This document shows positions 57,674-64,000 of a DNA stretch of 64,000 nt, piece by piece (within the stretch, counting starts at the first letter, position 1; the number at the start of each line of letters is the position of its first letter). The DNA comes from AC-37 sp036389295 (lineage in GTDB: Bacteria; Actinomycetota; Thermoleophilia; Solirubrobacterales; Thermoleophilaceae), in assembly GCA_036389295.1 (NCBI GenBank), contig DASVQB010000041.1, forward strand, positions 186,001-250,000. The letters run 5' to 3'. The notes beneath the pieces are model-generated. The model saw nothing but the letters and a program-made list of their open reading frames with translations. It did no database searches and was not told where the DNA came from. Made by a program: the position numbers and the translations under genes.

Positions 57674-59188
57674 TCAGACCCGCCAGAGGTTCGCGAACTC
57701 GTGGTTACGGCCGACTGCCCCGCGCTCGGATGCCGGGGGGTCGCTGCTGCGGCGCCGGCGCGAGCTGAGCATCTGGAGGCTCCACGCCAGGCGACTGCGC
57801 GTGTCGCAGGGACGGATGACCTCGTCGATGAACCCGGCGCGCGCGGCGGCCGCGGCGCTGATGTGGTCATGCGCGTAGGCGTCCGCGAGCGCCGCGCGGG
57901 TGGCGGTCTCGTCCTCCGCGGCGGCGATCTCGCGCCGGTGGATGAAGTTGATGGCCTGCGCCGCCCCCATGACGCCGATCTCCGCTCCCGTCCAGGCGAA
58001 CGCGAAGTGGGCGCCGAGGTCCTTCGAGTTCATCGTGATGTAGGCGCCCCCGTAGGCGCGGCGGGTGATCACGGTGACGCGCGGGACCGTGGCCATGGCG
58101 AACGCGCGGACCAGCGCCGCTCCACGACGGATGACGCCCTGGCGCTCCTGCTTCGTGCCCGGCATGAATCCAGGGGTGTCCACCAGGACGACGACCGGCA
58201 GCCTGAACGCGTCGCACGTGTTCACGAACCGCGCGCCCTTCTCGGACGACTCCGCGTCGAGCGTGCCTCCCGCGTGGCGCGGCTGGTTGGCGACTATCCC
58301 GACCGAGCGGCCGTCGATGCGCGCGAAGGCCGTGACCAGGTTGGGTGCCCACTTGGGTCCGAACTCGAGCGACCGGCCCCCGTCCACCAACCGCCGGATC
58401 ACCGCCCGGACGTCGTACGTCCGCCTGGCCTGCTCCGGCAGGCAGTCACCCGGATCGCCGGGCTCCGGCGGCTCCGGATCGAACTTGGGGGGAAGCTCCC
58501 CGGAGTTCTGGGGGAGGTACTGGAGGAGCTCGCGAGCGAGATCCACCGCCTCCGCGAACCCGGGCGCCGCGAACTGGCAGACGCCGTTGCGCTCCTGGAC
58601 CCGCACCCCGCCGAGCTCCGCGGCCGTCACGTCCTCGTGGGTGACCTCCCGAACCACCGCGGGGCCCGTCAGGAACATGCACGCGTCCTCGACCATGACC
58701 GTGAAGTCGGTCAGCGCCGGCGCGTACGAGCCGCCGCCTGCGGAGCTGCCGCTGACGATCGAGATCTGCGGAGCCAACCCGGAGAGCGCGACGTGATGGA
58801 AGAAGATCCGGCTGTATCCGCCCAGCGCGCCGACCCCCTCCTGCATCCGCGCGCCCGCCGACTCGATGCACCCGATCACCGGGATCTGCGCACGGCTCGC
58901 GAGCTCGAGCACCCTGACCACCGTGTCCGCGTGCGCCTCGCCCAGCGACCCTCCGAGGAAGGTGGCGTCCTGCGCGAAGCAGAACACGGGCCGGCCGTTG
59001 ATCATCCCGGCCGCGCCGACCACGCCATCGCCCGGACGCGCGTCGCCCATCGTCCGGGAGCGGATGTCCGAGCGGATCGGGTGAAGGGTTCCCGAATCGC
59101 AGAGGATGCTCAGCCGCTGAAACGGCGACAGCCGACTGCTGGGTGGTGCCACGGCGGTGTCCTCCATGCGTGACTCCGAGGCTGTCAT
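57674..59188 (-). CDS. Acyl-CoA carboxylase beta (carboxyltransferase) subunit
   Basis: 504 residues from the ATG at 59188; an ATG at 59167 has a better spaced GGAG and would shorten the N-terminus by seven residues. GCIESAGARMQEGVGAL, SGSSAGGGSYAPAL and a C-terminal half with DTPGFMPGTKQE and RRAYGGAYITM identify an AccD/PccB-type carboxyltransferase. It converts acetyl-CoA (or propionyl-CoA) to its malonyl form with a biotin-carboxylase alpha subunit that is not in the window. First gene of the set B operon. Confidence 0.93.
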   Translation of the reverse strand: MTASESRMEDTAVAPPSSRLSPFQRLSILCDSGTLHPIRSDIRSRTMGDARPGDGVVGAAGMINGRPVFCFAQDATFLGGSLGEAHADTVVRVLELASRAQIPVIGCIESAGARMQEGVGALGGYSRIFFHHVALSGLAPQISIVSGSSAGGGSYAPALTDFTVMVEDACMFLTGPAVVREVTHEDVTAAELGGVRVQERNGVCQFAAPGFAEAVDLARELLQYLPQNSGELPPKFDPEPPEPGDPGDCLPEQARRTYDVRAVIRRLVDGGRSLEFGPKWAPNLVTAFARIDGRSVGIVANQPRHAGGTLDAESSEKGARFVNTCDAFRLPVVVLVDTPGFMPGTKQERQGVIRRGAALVRAFAMATVPRVTVITRRAYGGAYITMNSKDLGAHFAFAWTGAEIGVMGAAQAINFIHRREIAAAEDETATRAALADAYAHDHISAAAAARAGFIDEVIRPCDTRSRLAWSLQMLSSRRRRSSDPPASERGAVGRNHEFANLWRV

Positions 59189-59333
59189 CCGCCGCGCCGG
59201 ATTTCATCGGTATTAGTTCGCAGTCGCCGTGCGTATGCCGTCGCGCTAGTGCCTTCTTGAGCCCTGGCTGCAACCTGACTGTTGAAGCGGCTCAGATCGC
59301 TAGAGTGCGGCGCGGTCGAGCAGGTGGGGGATC

Positions 59334-60002
59334 GTGCAGGGCGAATCGCATCAGCAGAGTCGACCGAGCACCGTCGTGATCGTCGACGACCACGCCGTGC
59401 TGCGGGACGGCCTGCGGGCGTTGCTCGCCGCGGATCCCGCCTTCGAGGTGGTCGGCGAGGCGGAGGACGCGGCCGGTGCTCTCGAGCTGGTGACCGCGCG
59501 CCGTCCCGCCACGGTGCTCCTCGACCTGCACGTCCCGGGTGCCGACCCCCTCGACGCCATCCCCGAGATGCGGCGCCTGTCGCCGGAGACCGGCATCGTG
59601 ATCCTGACGATGGACGCCGACCCCGAGTTCGCGCGGCGGGCGCTCCACTCGGGCGCCTCCGGGTACGTCCTGAAGGACTCCCCGTGGAGCGAGGTGCTCC
59701 GAGCGCTGGCTCGTGCGGCCTCCGGTGGGACCTACGTCGATCCGGTCATCGGCGCCCGCCTGGCGGGCCGCGAGCCACCGACCGCGTATGCGGACCTGAC
59801 GCACCGCGAGCGTGAGGTCCTCCTCCTCCTCGTGCGCGGGCACACCAATCGCGAGATAGCGAAGCTCCTGTTCATCAGCGTCCGGACGGCGGAGTCGCAT
59901 CGGGGGAGCATCCAGCGCAAGCTCGGCGCGTCCACGCGCTCGGAGCTCGTCGCCTACGCGCGGGAGCAGCGGCTGCTCGACTCGAAGCGCACGGCCGGCT
60001 GA
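59334..60002 (+). CDS. NarL/FixJ-type response regulator
   Basis: 222 residues from a GTG. Receiver domain (about 13-130) with Asp18/19, phospho-acceptor Asp64 (LLDLHVPG), Lys near 114 (VLKDSP), then a LuxR-type HTH (about 150-210, LTHREREVLLLL, TNREIAKLLFISVRTAESHRG). A TAGAGT hexamer (59301-59306) could be the -10 of its promoter. It is divergent from set B (145 bases between starts) and convergent with a matching histidine kinase. Confidence 0.93.
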   Translation: MQGESHQQSRPSTVVIVDDHAVLRDGLRALLAADPAFEVVGEAEDAAGALELVTARRPATVLLDLHVPGADPLDAIPEMRRLSPETGIVILTMDADPEFARRALHSGASGYVLKDSPWSEVLRALARAASGGTYVDPVIGARLAGREPPTAYADLTHREREVLLLLVRGHTNREIAKLLFISVRTAESHRGSIQRKLGASTRSELVAYAREQRLLDSKRTAG

Positions 60003-60034
60003 CGCCGGGCGTCACGGGCCTCGGCTTCGACGAC

Positions 60035-61165
60035 TCAGGCCAGGTCGACGTAGTCGATCGGGAGAGTCGCGCGGATCTCGGTCCCGAGGCGATCGGAGGA
60101 GACGGAGCACGAGCCCCCGACGATCGACGCCCGGTCCTCCATGCCGAGCAGCCCGGAGCCGAGTGAGCGCGGGCCGACGAGGAAGCCCTCTCCGTCGTCG
60201 CGCAGCCGGATCACGAGCAGGCCGTCGACCTCCTCGATGCTCAGGTCGACGACGTCCGCCCGGGCGTGCCGGACGACGTTTCGCAGCGCCTCCTGGACGA
60301 TGCGGTAGGCCGTCAGCTCGAGGGCGGGGAGGAGCCGGGCCCCTCCCCCGAGGCATCGCCCGCTCGTGTGCACGCGCACCTCGAGGCCGTCGAGGCTGGA
60401 CTGCTCGGTCAGGGACGCGATGGCGTGGACGAGCCCGAGCCGGTCGAGCGCCGCCGGACGCAGCTCGGTGATCAGGTGACGCAGCGAGGCGACCTCCGCC
60501 CGGACCTGGCTCCAGGCGAGCTCGACGCCGGCCTCGAGCGCCGGACGCCCTTCCTGCCTCAGCGCCGAGGCGAGCATGGCCTGGACCACGGCCAGGTTCT
60601 GAAGCGTCTCGTCGTGGAGCTCGCGAGCCCACCTGGCGCGCTCGTCCTCTCGCGCCTCGACGGTGCTCCGCAGCGTGACGTCGACGGCCCGCTCGTCCGA
60701 TGCGGACGAGGCGAGGGCGCGCTCGGCCACTGGACGGAAGGCCTGGAGGCGCCACTCGTCCTCGAGGACGAGCCGACCTGCGCCACCGGAGGTGAGCCGA
60801 TCTTGCGGAACGACCTTGTCGCAGGCCGCCATGACCCCCGCGCGCCCGTCGCCGACGACGACCGGGACGACCAGCAGGTCGTTCGCGGGCACGCCAAGGC
60901 AGCGCACCCAGCCATCCAGCTCGGTCGACGGCGAGTGGAGGTGGAACGCGGCGCCGGGCTGGACCCACTGCTCGTCTCCGCGCGGCCAGCCCTCCGGCGC
61001 TCCGACGCCCGCGACCGCGGTGAGGCACGTCTCGCCGTCGCGCGCGAGGAACAGGACGAGCGTCCGCGCGCCCACCAGCGCCCGGCCCTGAACGGCGATC
61101 AGCTGAGCGAGCTCGTGGAGCCTCGGAAACGCTCCGCGCTCGCCCGCGCGGGCCATGGCCTCCAC
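60035..61165 (-). CDS. GAF-domain sensor histidine kinase (HisKA_3 type)
   Basis: 376 residues from a GTG at 61165; no earlier in-frame start is available. A GAF-like sensor domain (about 15-150) leads into a HisKA_3 dimerisation helix with His184 (ARELHDETLQNL), then the ATPase domain (about 285-370) with EALRNVVRHARA and DDGEGFLVG. There is no membrane span, so it is a cytosolic sensor. It is the natural partner of the NarL-type regulator, encoded tail to tail 32 bases away. Confidence 0.9.
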   Translation of the reverse strand: MEAMARAGERGAFPRLHELAQLIAVQGRALVGARTLVLFLARDGETCLTAVAGVGAPEGWPRGDEQWVQPGAAFHLHSPSTELDGWVRCLGVPANDLLVVPVVVGDGRAGVMAACDKVVPQDRLTSGGAGRLVLEDEWRLQAFRPVAERALASSASDERAVDVTLRSTVEAREDERARWARELHDETLQNLAVVQAMLASALRQEGRPALEAGVELAWSQVRAEVASLRHLITELRPAALDRLGLVHAIASLTEQSSLDGLEVRVHTSGRCLGGGARLLPALELTAYRIVQEALRNVVRHARADVVDLSIEEVDGLLVIRLRDDGEGFLVGPRSLGSGLLGMEDRASIVGGSCSVSSDRLGTEIRATLPIDYVDLA

Positions 61166-61239
61166 GAGCTCGACGGCGGCCCGAAGCCGGTCGTCGCGCG
61201 CCGCGAACGTCGCGGGCGGAGTCGTGGCCCGTATCGAGT

Positions 61240-61293
61240 CATCCGCGGGCGGATGTGCGACGGAGAGGCTTTTCGAGTGAGTGCGAACTCGAA
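61240..61293. promoter_or_regulatory. Two inverted repeats upstream of the histidine kinase gene
   Basis: The 195-base gap between the YbdK stop and the kinase start has CATCCG-CGGG-CGGATG (61240-61255) and TTCGAGT (61272-61278) facing ACTCGAA (61287-61293), eight bases apart and perfect. They are candidate operators for the kinase gene. I found no reliable core promoter and no gene in the gap. Confidence 0.35.
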
Positions 61294-61360
61294 CCAGATC
61301 CCAGTTGAAAAGGGCCTCCCACTCTAGCGCCGTCGCGCCAAGGTGACAGCGGCGGCGCCG

Positions 61361-62476
61361 CTACGCGGACGTCTTGTCCACGATCTCCCCCATCACCTCG
61401 GAGAGGTCGTGGTTCGCCTCGAACACCACGATCTGGCGCGAGGCGCCGTTCCCGCGCTGGAGGAGGTCGTCGATCCCGGACAGCTCGTCGGCCGAGCCGA
61501 GCTCCTCGGCGTGGCCGCGGAGCCGGTCGAGCACGCGGCGGACGATCTCCTTGGTCGCCACCCGCTCCTTGCCGGGGAGGTCCACCAGCTCGCCGTCGAG
61601 CCCGTGCCGCGCCGCCAGCCACTTGTTCTCGTCCAGCATCTCGTACGGGTAGCGCGAGAGCTCCTGGCCCGAGTCGTAGTGCTCGGACAGCTCCTTGACC
61701 ATCGCCTGGACGAGGGCGGCCAGCGCGAGCGTGTGCTCGAGGCGGGTCTGCGAGTCCATCACCCGCGTCTCGACCGTCCCGAAGTTCGGGTGCGGCCTGA
61801 CGTCGTACCAGAGGTACGTGTAGTCCTCGACGACCCCGCTGTCGACCATGAACTGGACCCGGCGCGAGTAGTCGTCGAAGTCCGAGTACCGCGGCGGGAT
61901 GCCGACCCGGGGGAAGGCCCGGAAGATCGGGGTGCGGGTCGAGAGGAGGCCGGTCTGGTCGGCCCGCCAGAACGGCGAGTTGGCCGACAGGGCCAGGAGC
62001 AGCGGCACGTGGACCCGCATGCCGTTGGCCACGTGGACCGCCTTGTCCGGGTCGTCGACGCCGATGTGCACGTGCATCCCGAAGATCAGCTCCTGGCGGG
62101 CGACGAACCGGAGCGCGGCGACGAGGTCGCGGTAGCGCGGCCGCGCGACGATCCGCTGGTCCTCCCACATGGCGAACGGGTGGGTGCCTGCCGAGCCGAT
62201 CGCGAGCCCCTTCTCCCCCGCCGTGCGCTGTGTCAGGCGGCGCAGGTCGCGGAGCTGGGCGCCCGCCTCGCGGGTGTTGCGGCACGGCTGGGTGGCGATC
62301 TCCAGCACCGACTCCATTAGCTCGGGCTTCACCTGCCCCTCGGCCTGCGGGAGCGACTCGAGCATCGACTCGATCGAGTTCTGGAGCTCGAGCGTCTCGG
62401 CGTCGACGATCATGAGCTCCTCCTCGATCCCCAGCGTGTAGCTGGGGCCCGTGAACCGGTGCTCCACGGGCCGCAT
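61361..62476 (-). CDS. Glutamate-cysteine ligase-like carboxylate-amine ligase (YbdK/GCS2)
   Basis: 371 residues. The N-terminal GIEEELMIVD motif is the Mg-ATP-binding hallmark of GCS2 enzymes, followed by SAGTHPF, FGMHVHIGV and LSANSPFWRADQTG. The C-terminal part has TVETRVMDSQT. YbdK-type ligases join glutamate and cysteine or similar amines weakly; in actinobacteria they are often of unknown physiological role. A link to a thiol cofactor is possible. The gene is not part of the biosynthetic locus. Confidence 0.9.
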   Translation of the reverse strand: MRPVEHRFTGPSYTLGIEEELMIVDAETLELQNSIESMLESLPQAEGQVKPELMESVLEIATQPCRNTREAGAQLRDLRRLTQRTAGEKGLAIGSAGTHPFAMWEDQRIVARPRYRDLVAALRFVARQELIFGMHVHIGVDDPDKAVHVANGMRVHVPLLLALSANSPFWRADQTGLLSTRTPIFRAFPRVGIPPRYSDFDDYSRRVQFMVDSGVVEDYTYLWYDVRPHPNFGTVETRVMDSQTRLEHTLALAALVQAMVKELSEHYDSGQELSRYPYEMLDENKWLAARHGLDGELVDLPGKERVATKEIVRRVLDRLRGHAEELGSADELSGIDDLLQRGNGASRQIVVFEANHDLSEVMGEIVDKTSA

Positions 62477-62553
62477 GGTATGGGGCCGTCCGGTCGTGCA
62501 GGGGTATCCTCAGGCCCCTTCGCGACCCCCGACCTAGGCAGGTAATCGATCAC

Positions 62554-63480
62554 ATGTCACTGGGCTACGACGGCAAGCTCTTCATCCTCGCGTTCGACCA
62601 CCGCGGCTCGTTCCAGAAGAAGTGGTTCGGGATCGAGGGCGAGCCGAGCCCGGACCAGACCGAGACGATCACGGACGCGAAGCACCTGATCTTCGAGGGG
62701 CTCCTGCGAGCGGCGGACGCGGGGGCCGACCCCGGCGTGACCGGCGCGCTCGTGGACGAGCAGTTCGGCGGCACCGTGCCCGAGGACGCGAAGGGGCGGG
62801 GCTTCGTGCTGGCGATGCCGGTCGAGAAGAGCGGGCAGAACGAGTTCGACTTCCAGTACGGCGACGACTTCGGCGCGCACATCGAGAGCTTCGACCCGCA
62901 CTTCGCGAAGGTGCTGGTCCGCTACAACCCGGACGGCGACGGCGAGCTGAACCGCCGCCAGCTCGACCGCCTGAAGCGGCTCTCCGACTGGCTCCACCAG
63001 AACGACCGGAAGTTCCTGTTCGAGCTGCTGGTCCCGGCCGAGCCGGAGCAGCTCGAGTCGGTCGGCGGGGACTCCGACCGCTACGACGCCGAGCTGCGGC
63101 CGGAGCTCATGCGGCGGGCGATCGCCGACGCCCAGGACCACGGGATCGAGGTCGACGTCTGGAAGATCGAGGGCGTGGACGAGCGCTCCGACGCCGAGAT
63201 GCTCGCCGCCCAGACCCGCTCGGGCGGGCGCGACGGGGTCGTCTGCGTGCTGCTCGGCCGCGGCGCCGACGACGACAAGGTCGACCACTGGATCGGCGAG
63301 GCCGCGCCGGTTGAGGGCTTCGTGGGCTTCGCGATCGGCCGCAGCATCTGGGGCGAGCCGCTCAAGGCGTTCCTCGACGGCTCCCTGGACCGCGACGCCG
63401 CGGCGCAGCGGATCGGCGACAACTACACCCGCTTCGTCGGGGTCTACGAGCGGGCCGAGTCCGCTGTCGGCGCCTCCTGA
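62554..63480 (+). CDS. DUF2090 (aldolase-like, IolC C-terminal type) protein
   Basis: 308 residues. FILAFDHRGSFQKKWFG, then LVDEQFGG, AMPVEKSGQNEFDF, KVLVRYNPDGD, FLFELLVPAEPEQL and KIEGVD: a TIM-barrel protein similar to the C-terminal domain of 5-dehydro-2-deoxyphosphogluconokinase and sugar-phosphate aldolases. It probably cleaves a sugar phosphate or acts in carbohydrate breakdown; no kinase domain is present. AGGCAGGT lies upstream of the ATG. Divergent from ybdK. Confidence 0.82.
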   Translation: MSLGYDGKLFILAFDHRGSFQKKWFGIEGEPSPDQTETITDAKHLIFEGLLRAADAGADPGVTGALVDEQFGGTVPEDAKGRGFVLAMPVEKSGQNEFDFQYGDDFGAHIESFDPHFAKVLVRYNPDGDGELNRRQLDRLKRLSDWLHQNDRKFLFELLVPAEPEQLESVGGDSDRYDAELRPELMRRAIADAQDHGIEVDVWKIEGVDERSDAEMLAAQTRSGGRDGVVCVLLGRGADDDKVDHWIGEAAPVEGFVGFAIGRSIWGEPLKAFLDGSLDRDAAAQRIGDNYTRFVGVYERAESAVGAS

Positions 63481-63558
63481 CGGAGTCGCCTCCCCCGCCC
63501 GGCTGGACTTCGCCGGGTCACCCGTTTAGGGGACGTGCCCGTGGGTACGCTGTAGGCC

Positions 63559-63798
63559 GTGCGGATGCGACAGTCACTCGCCCAGTTCGAAGCGGCCTTC
63601 CGCGAGGAGACCGCCGAGGAGCGCGCGCGGCGCGAGCGCCTTCGGCGTGAGGCCGCCGAGCGATCGCGTCAGCGGCGGCAGGTCCGGGTCCAGCGCGGCG
63701 GCACGGTGCGGTTCTCCGTGCTGATGCTGACGATCCTCGCCACCACGGTGCTCGTCACCGCGATGATGTTCCGCGCGCTGGTCCTCTGGTTCGGGTAG
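63559..63798 (+). CDS. Small membrane protein with a basic helical N-terminus
   Basis: 79 residues from a GTG at 63559; an ATG at 63565 is equally possible. The first 45 residues are a highly charged helix rich in Arg and Glu (EERARRERLRREAAERSRQR), and the remainder is one membrane span (VLMLTILATTVLVTAMMF). I do not recognise the family. It is convergent with csrA and separated from it by a short hairpin. Confidence 0.65.
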   Translation: MRMRQSLAQFEAAFREETAEERARRERLRREAAERSRQRRQVRVQRGGTVRFSVLMLTILATTVLVTAMMFRALVLWFG

Positions 63799-63799
63799 C

Positions 63800-63815
63800 G
63801 CTCCGCTGGCGGAGC
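63800..63815. terminator. Hairpin between the small membrane protein gene and csrA
   Basis: GCTCCG-CTGG-CGGAGC forms a perfect six-base stem with a four-base loop, exactly between two convergent stop codons (63798 and 63817). It has no T-run, so it may be a weak or factor-assisted bidirectional terminator. Confidence 0.4.
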
Positions 63816-63816
63816 C

Positions 63817-64000
63817 CTACTCCTTGGACTTGAGGCGGTCCAGCGCCTCGTCGACCGCCTTGCGGTCCTCCTCGGGCCGGCTCGAGTCCTGGCGGATCTC
63901 GAGATAGACCTCCTTGCGGAAGACGGGGACGGACCGGGGGGCCTCGATCCCGATCCGGACCTTCTCGCCCATGATCGCCAGCACCGACACCTCGATGTCG
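63817..64000 (-). CDS. csrA: Carbon storage regulator CsrA, 3' part (cut by window edge)
   Basis: The last 60 residues are in the window. The RNA-binding core reads VRIGIEAPRSVPVFRKEVY, matching CsrA, with the conserved Arg of the second RNA contact and the family's beta-strand order; an acidic/basic helical tail (EEDRKAVDEALDRLKSKE) follows. CsrA binds GGA motifs in mRNA leaders to repress translation. Actinobacterial CsrA is restricted in distribution and is often linked to flagella and FliW; those genes could lie just beyond the edge. Confidence 0.92.
   Translation of the reverse strand, partial: DIEVSVLAIMGEKVRIGIEAPRSVPVFRKEVYLEIRQDSSRPEEDRKAVDEALDRLKSKE

Noticed and set aside
16245..59188. 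Aryl polyene, ladderane or mycolic acid cluster
   Set aside because: No ammonia lyase, glycosyltransferase or DUF3261-type protein for aryl polyenes, and no FAS-I or Pks13-like gene for mycolic acids; the reductase/aminotransferase pair points elsewhere. Ladderane relation cannot be excluded fully.
16245..59188. Mobile element or integrated genomic island with att sites
   Set aside because: I saw no transposase, integrase or direct repeats at the borders; the tRNA-Leu gene is 5.5 kb outside the cluster and intact.

Overview
The window is very GC-rich DNA with dense, overlapping bacterial genes and many GTG starts. Mce genes, a DUF4235 protein, an ECF sigma factor with a C-terminal HxxxCxxC segment and a csrA gene together suggest a deep-branching actinobacterium, probably class Thermoleophilia (Solirubrobacterales-like). 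This assignment rests on gene content and style; no 16S gene is present.

Left flank (1-16.2 kb): five consecutive mce genes on the minus strand (the last cut by the window edge), a DUF4235 gene, two tandem YihY/BrkB membrane proteins, a DHA2-type MFS exporter, tRNA-Leu(UAA), an ECF sigma factor, an R2-like di-iron protein, an UPF0173 metallo-hydrolase, a small unknown protein, selD and a zinc-ribbon protein with a rhomboid-like domain that lacks its catalytic residues.

Central region (16.2-59.2 kb): what looks like one large specialised-metabolite locus built around dedicated type II fatty-acid synthase parts. Set A (minus, 23.08 to 16.2 kb) is FabG, ACP, ketosynthase, hotdog protein, MaoC, FabI, alpha/beta hydrolase and a fatty acyl-AMP ligase. 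Set B (minus, 59.2 to 41.1 kb) is an acyl-CoA carboxylase beta subunit, FabD, FabH, FabG, ACP, MaoC, FabI, SCP2 protein, thioester-reductase-like SDR, class III aminotransferase, SRPBCC protein, acyl-CoA dehydrogenase-like protein, ketosynthase, MMPL exporter, DUF1707 protein, GNAT acetyltransferase, hydrolase and SDR. Between them lies an oxidative and signalling block: an AfsA-family (gamma-butyrolactone synthase-like) gene heading a minus-strand run with a FAD oxidoreductase, MaoC, SDR, two FMO-like monooxygenases, a LmbU-family regulator, a flavin-dependent halogenase-like protein and a haloalkane dehalogenase-like protein. A second LmbU regulator and plus-strand genes for a CrtI/RetSat-like enzyme, a FAD monooxygenase, a nitrilase-fold protein lacking its Cys, and another FMO-like enzyme complete it; a class III nucleotide cyclase sits among them.

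Working model (inference): set B makes malonyl-ACP and a reduced acyl chain. The acyl-CoA dehydrogenase-like protein may desaturate the carrier-bound chain, the thioester reductase may release it as an aldehyde, and the aminotransferase may convert that to a fatty amine, the same logic as the alkylamine arm of tambjamine biosynthesis. The FAAL of set A can load a free fatty acid on an ACP. FAD enzymes and the halogenase could decorate the product, GNAT could acylate it and MMPL could export it. AfsA and the two LmbU proteins suggest butyrolactone-type, antibiotic-cluster-like regulation.

Right flank (59.3-64 kb): a NarL-type response regulator and a convergent histidine kinase, a YbdK-type glutamate-cysteine ligase, a DUF2090 aldolase-like protein, a small membrane protein and the 3' part of csrA. 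No gene-free stretch exceeds 300 bases; the longest gaps hold candidate promoters and inverted repeats, listed individually.
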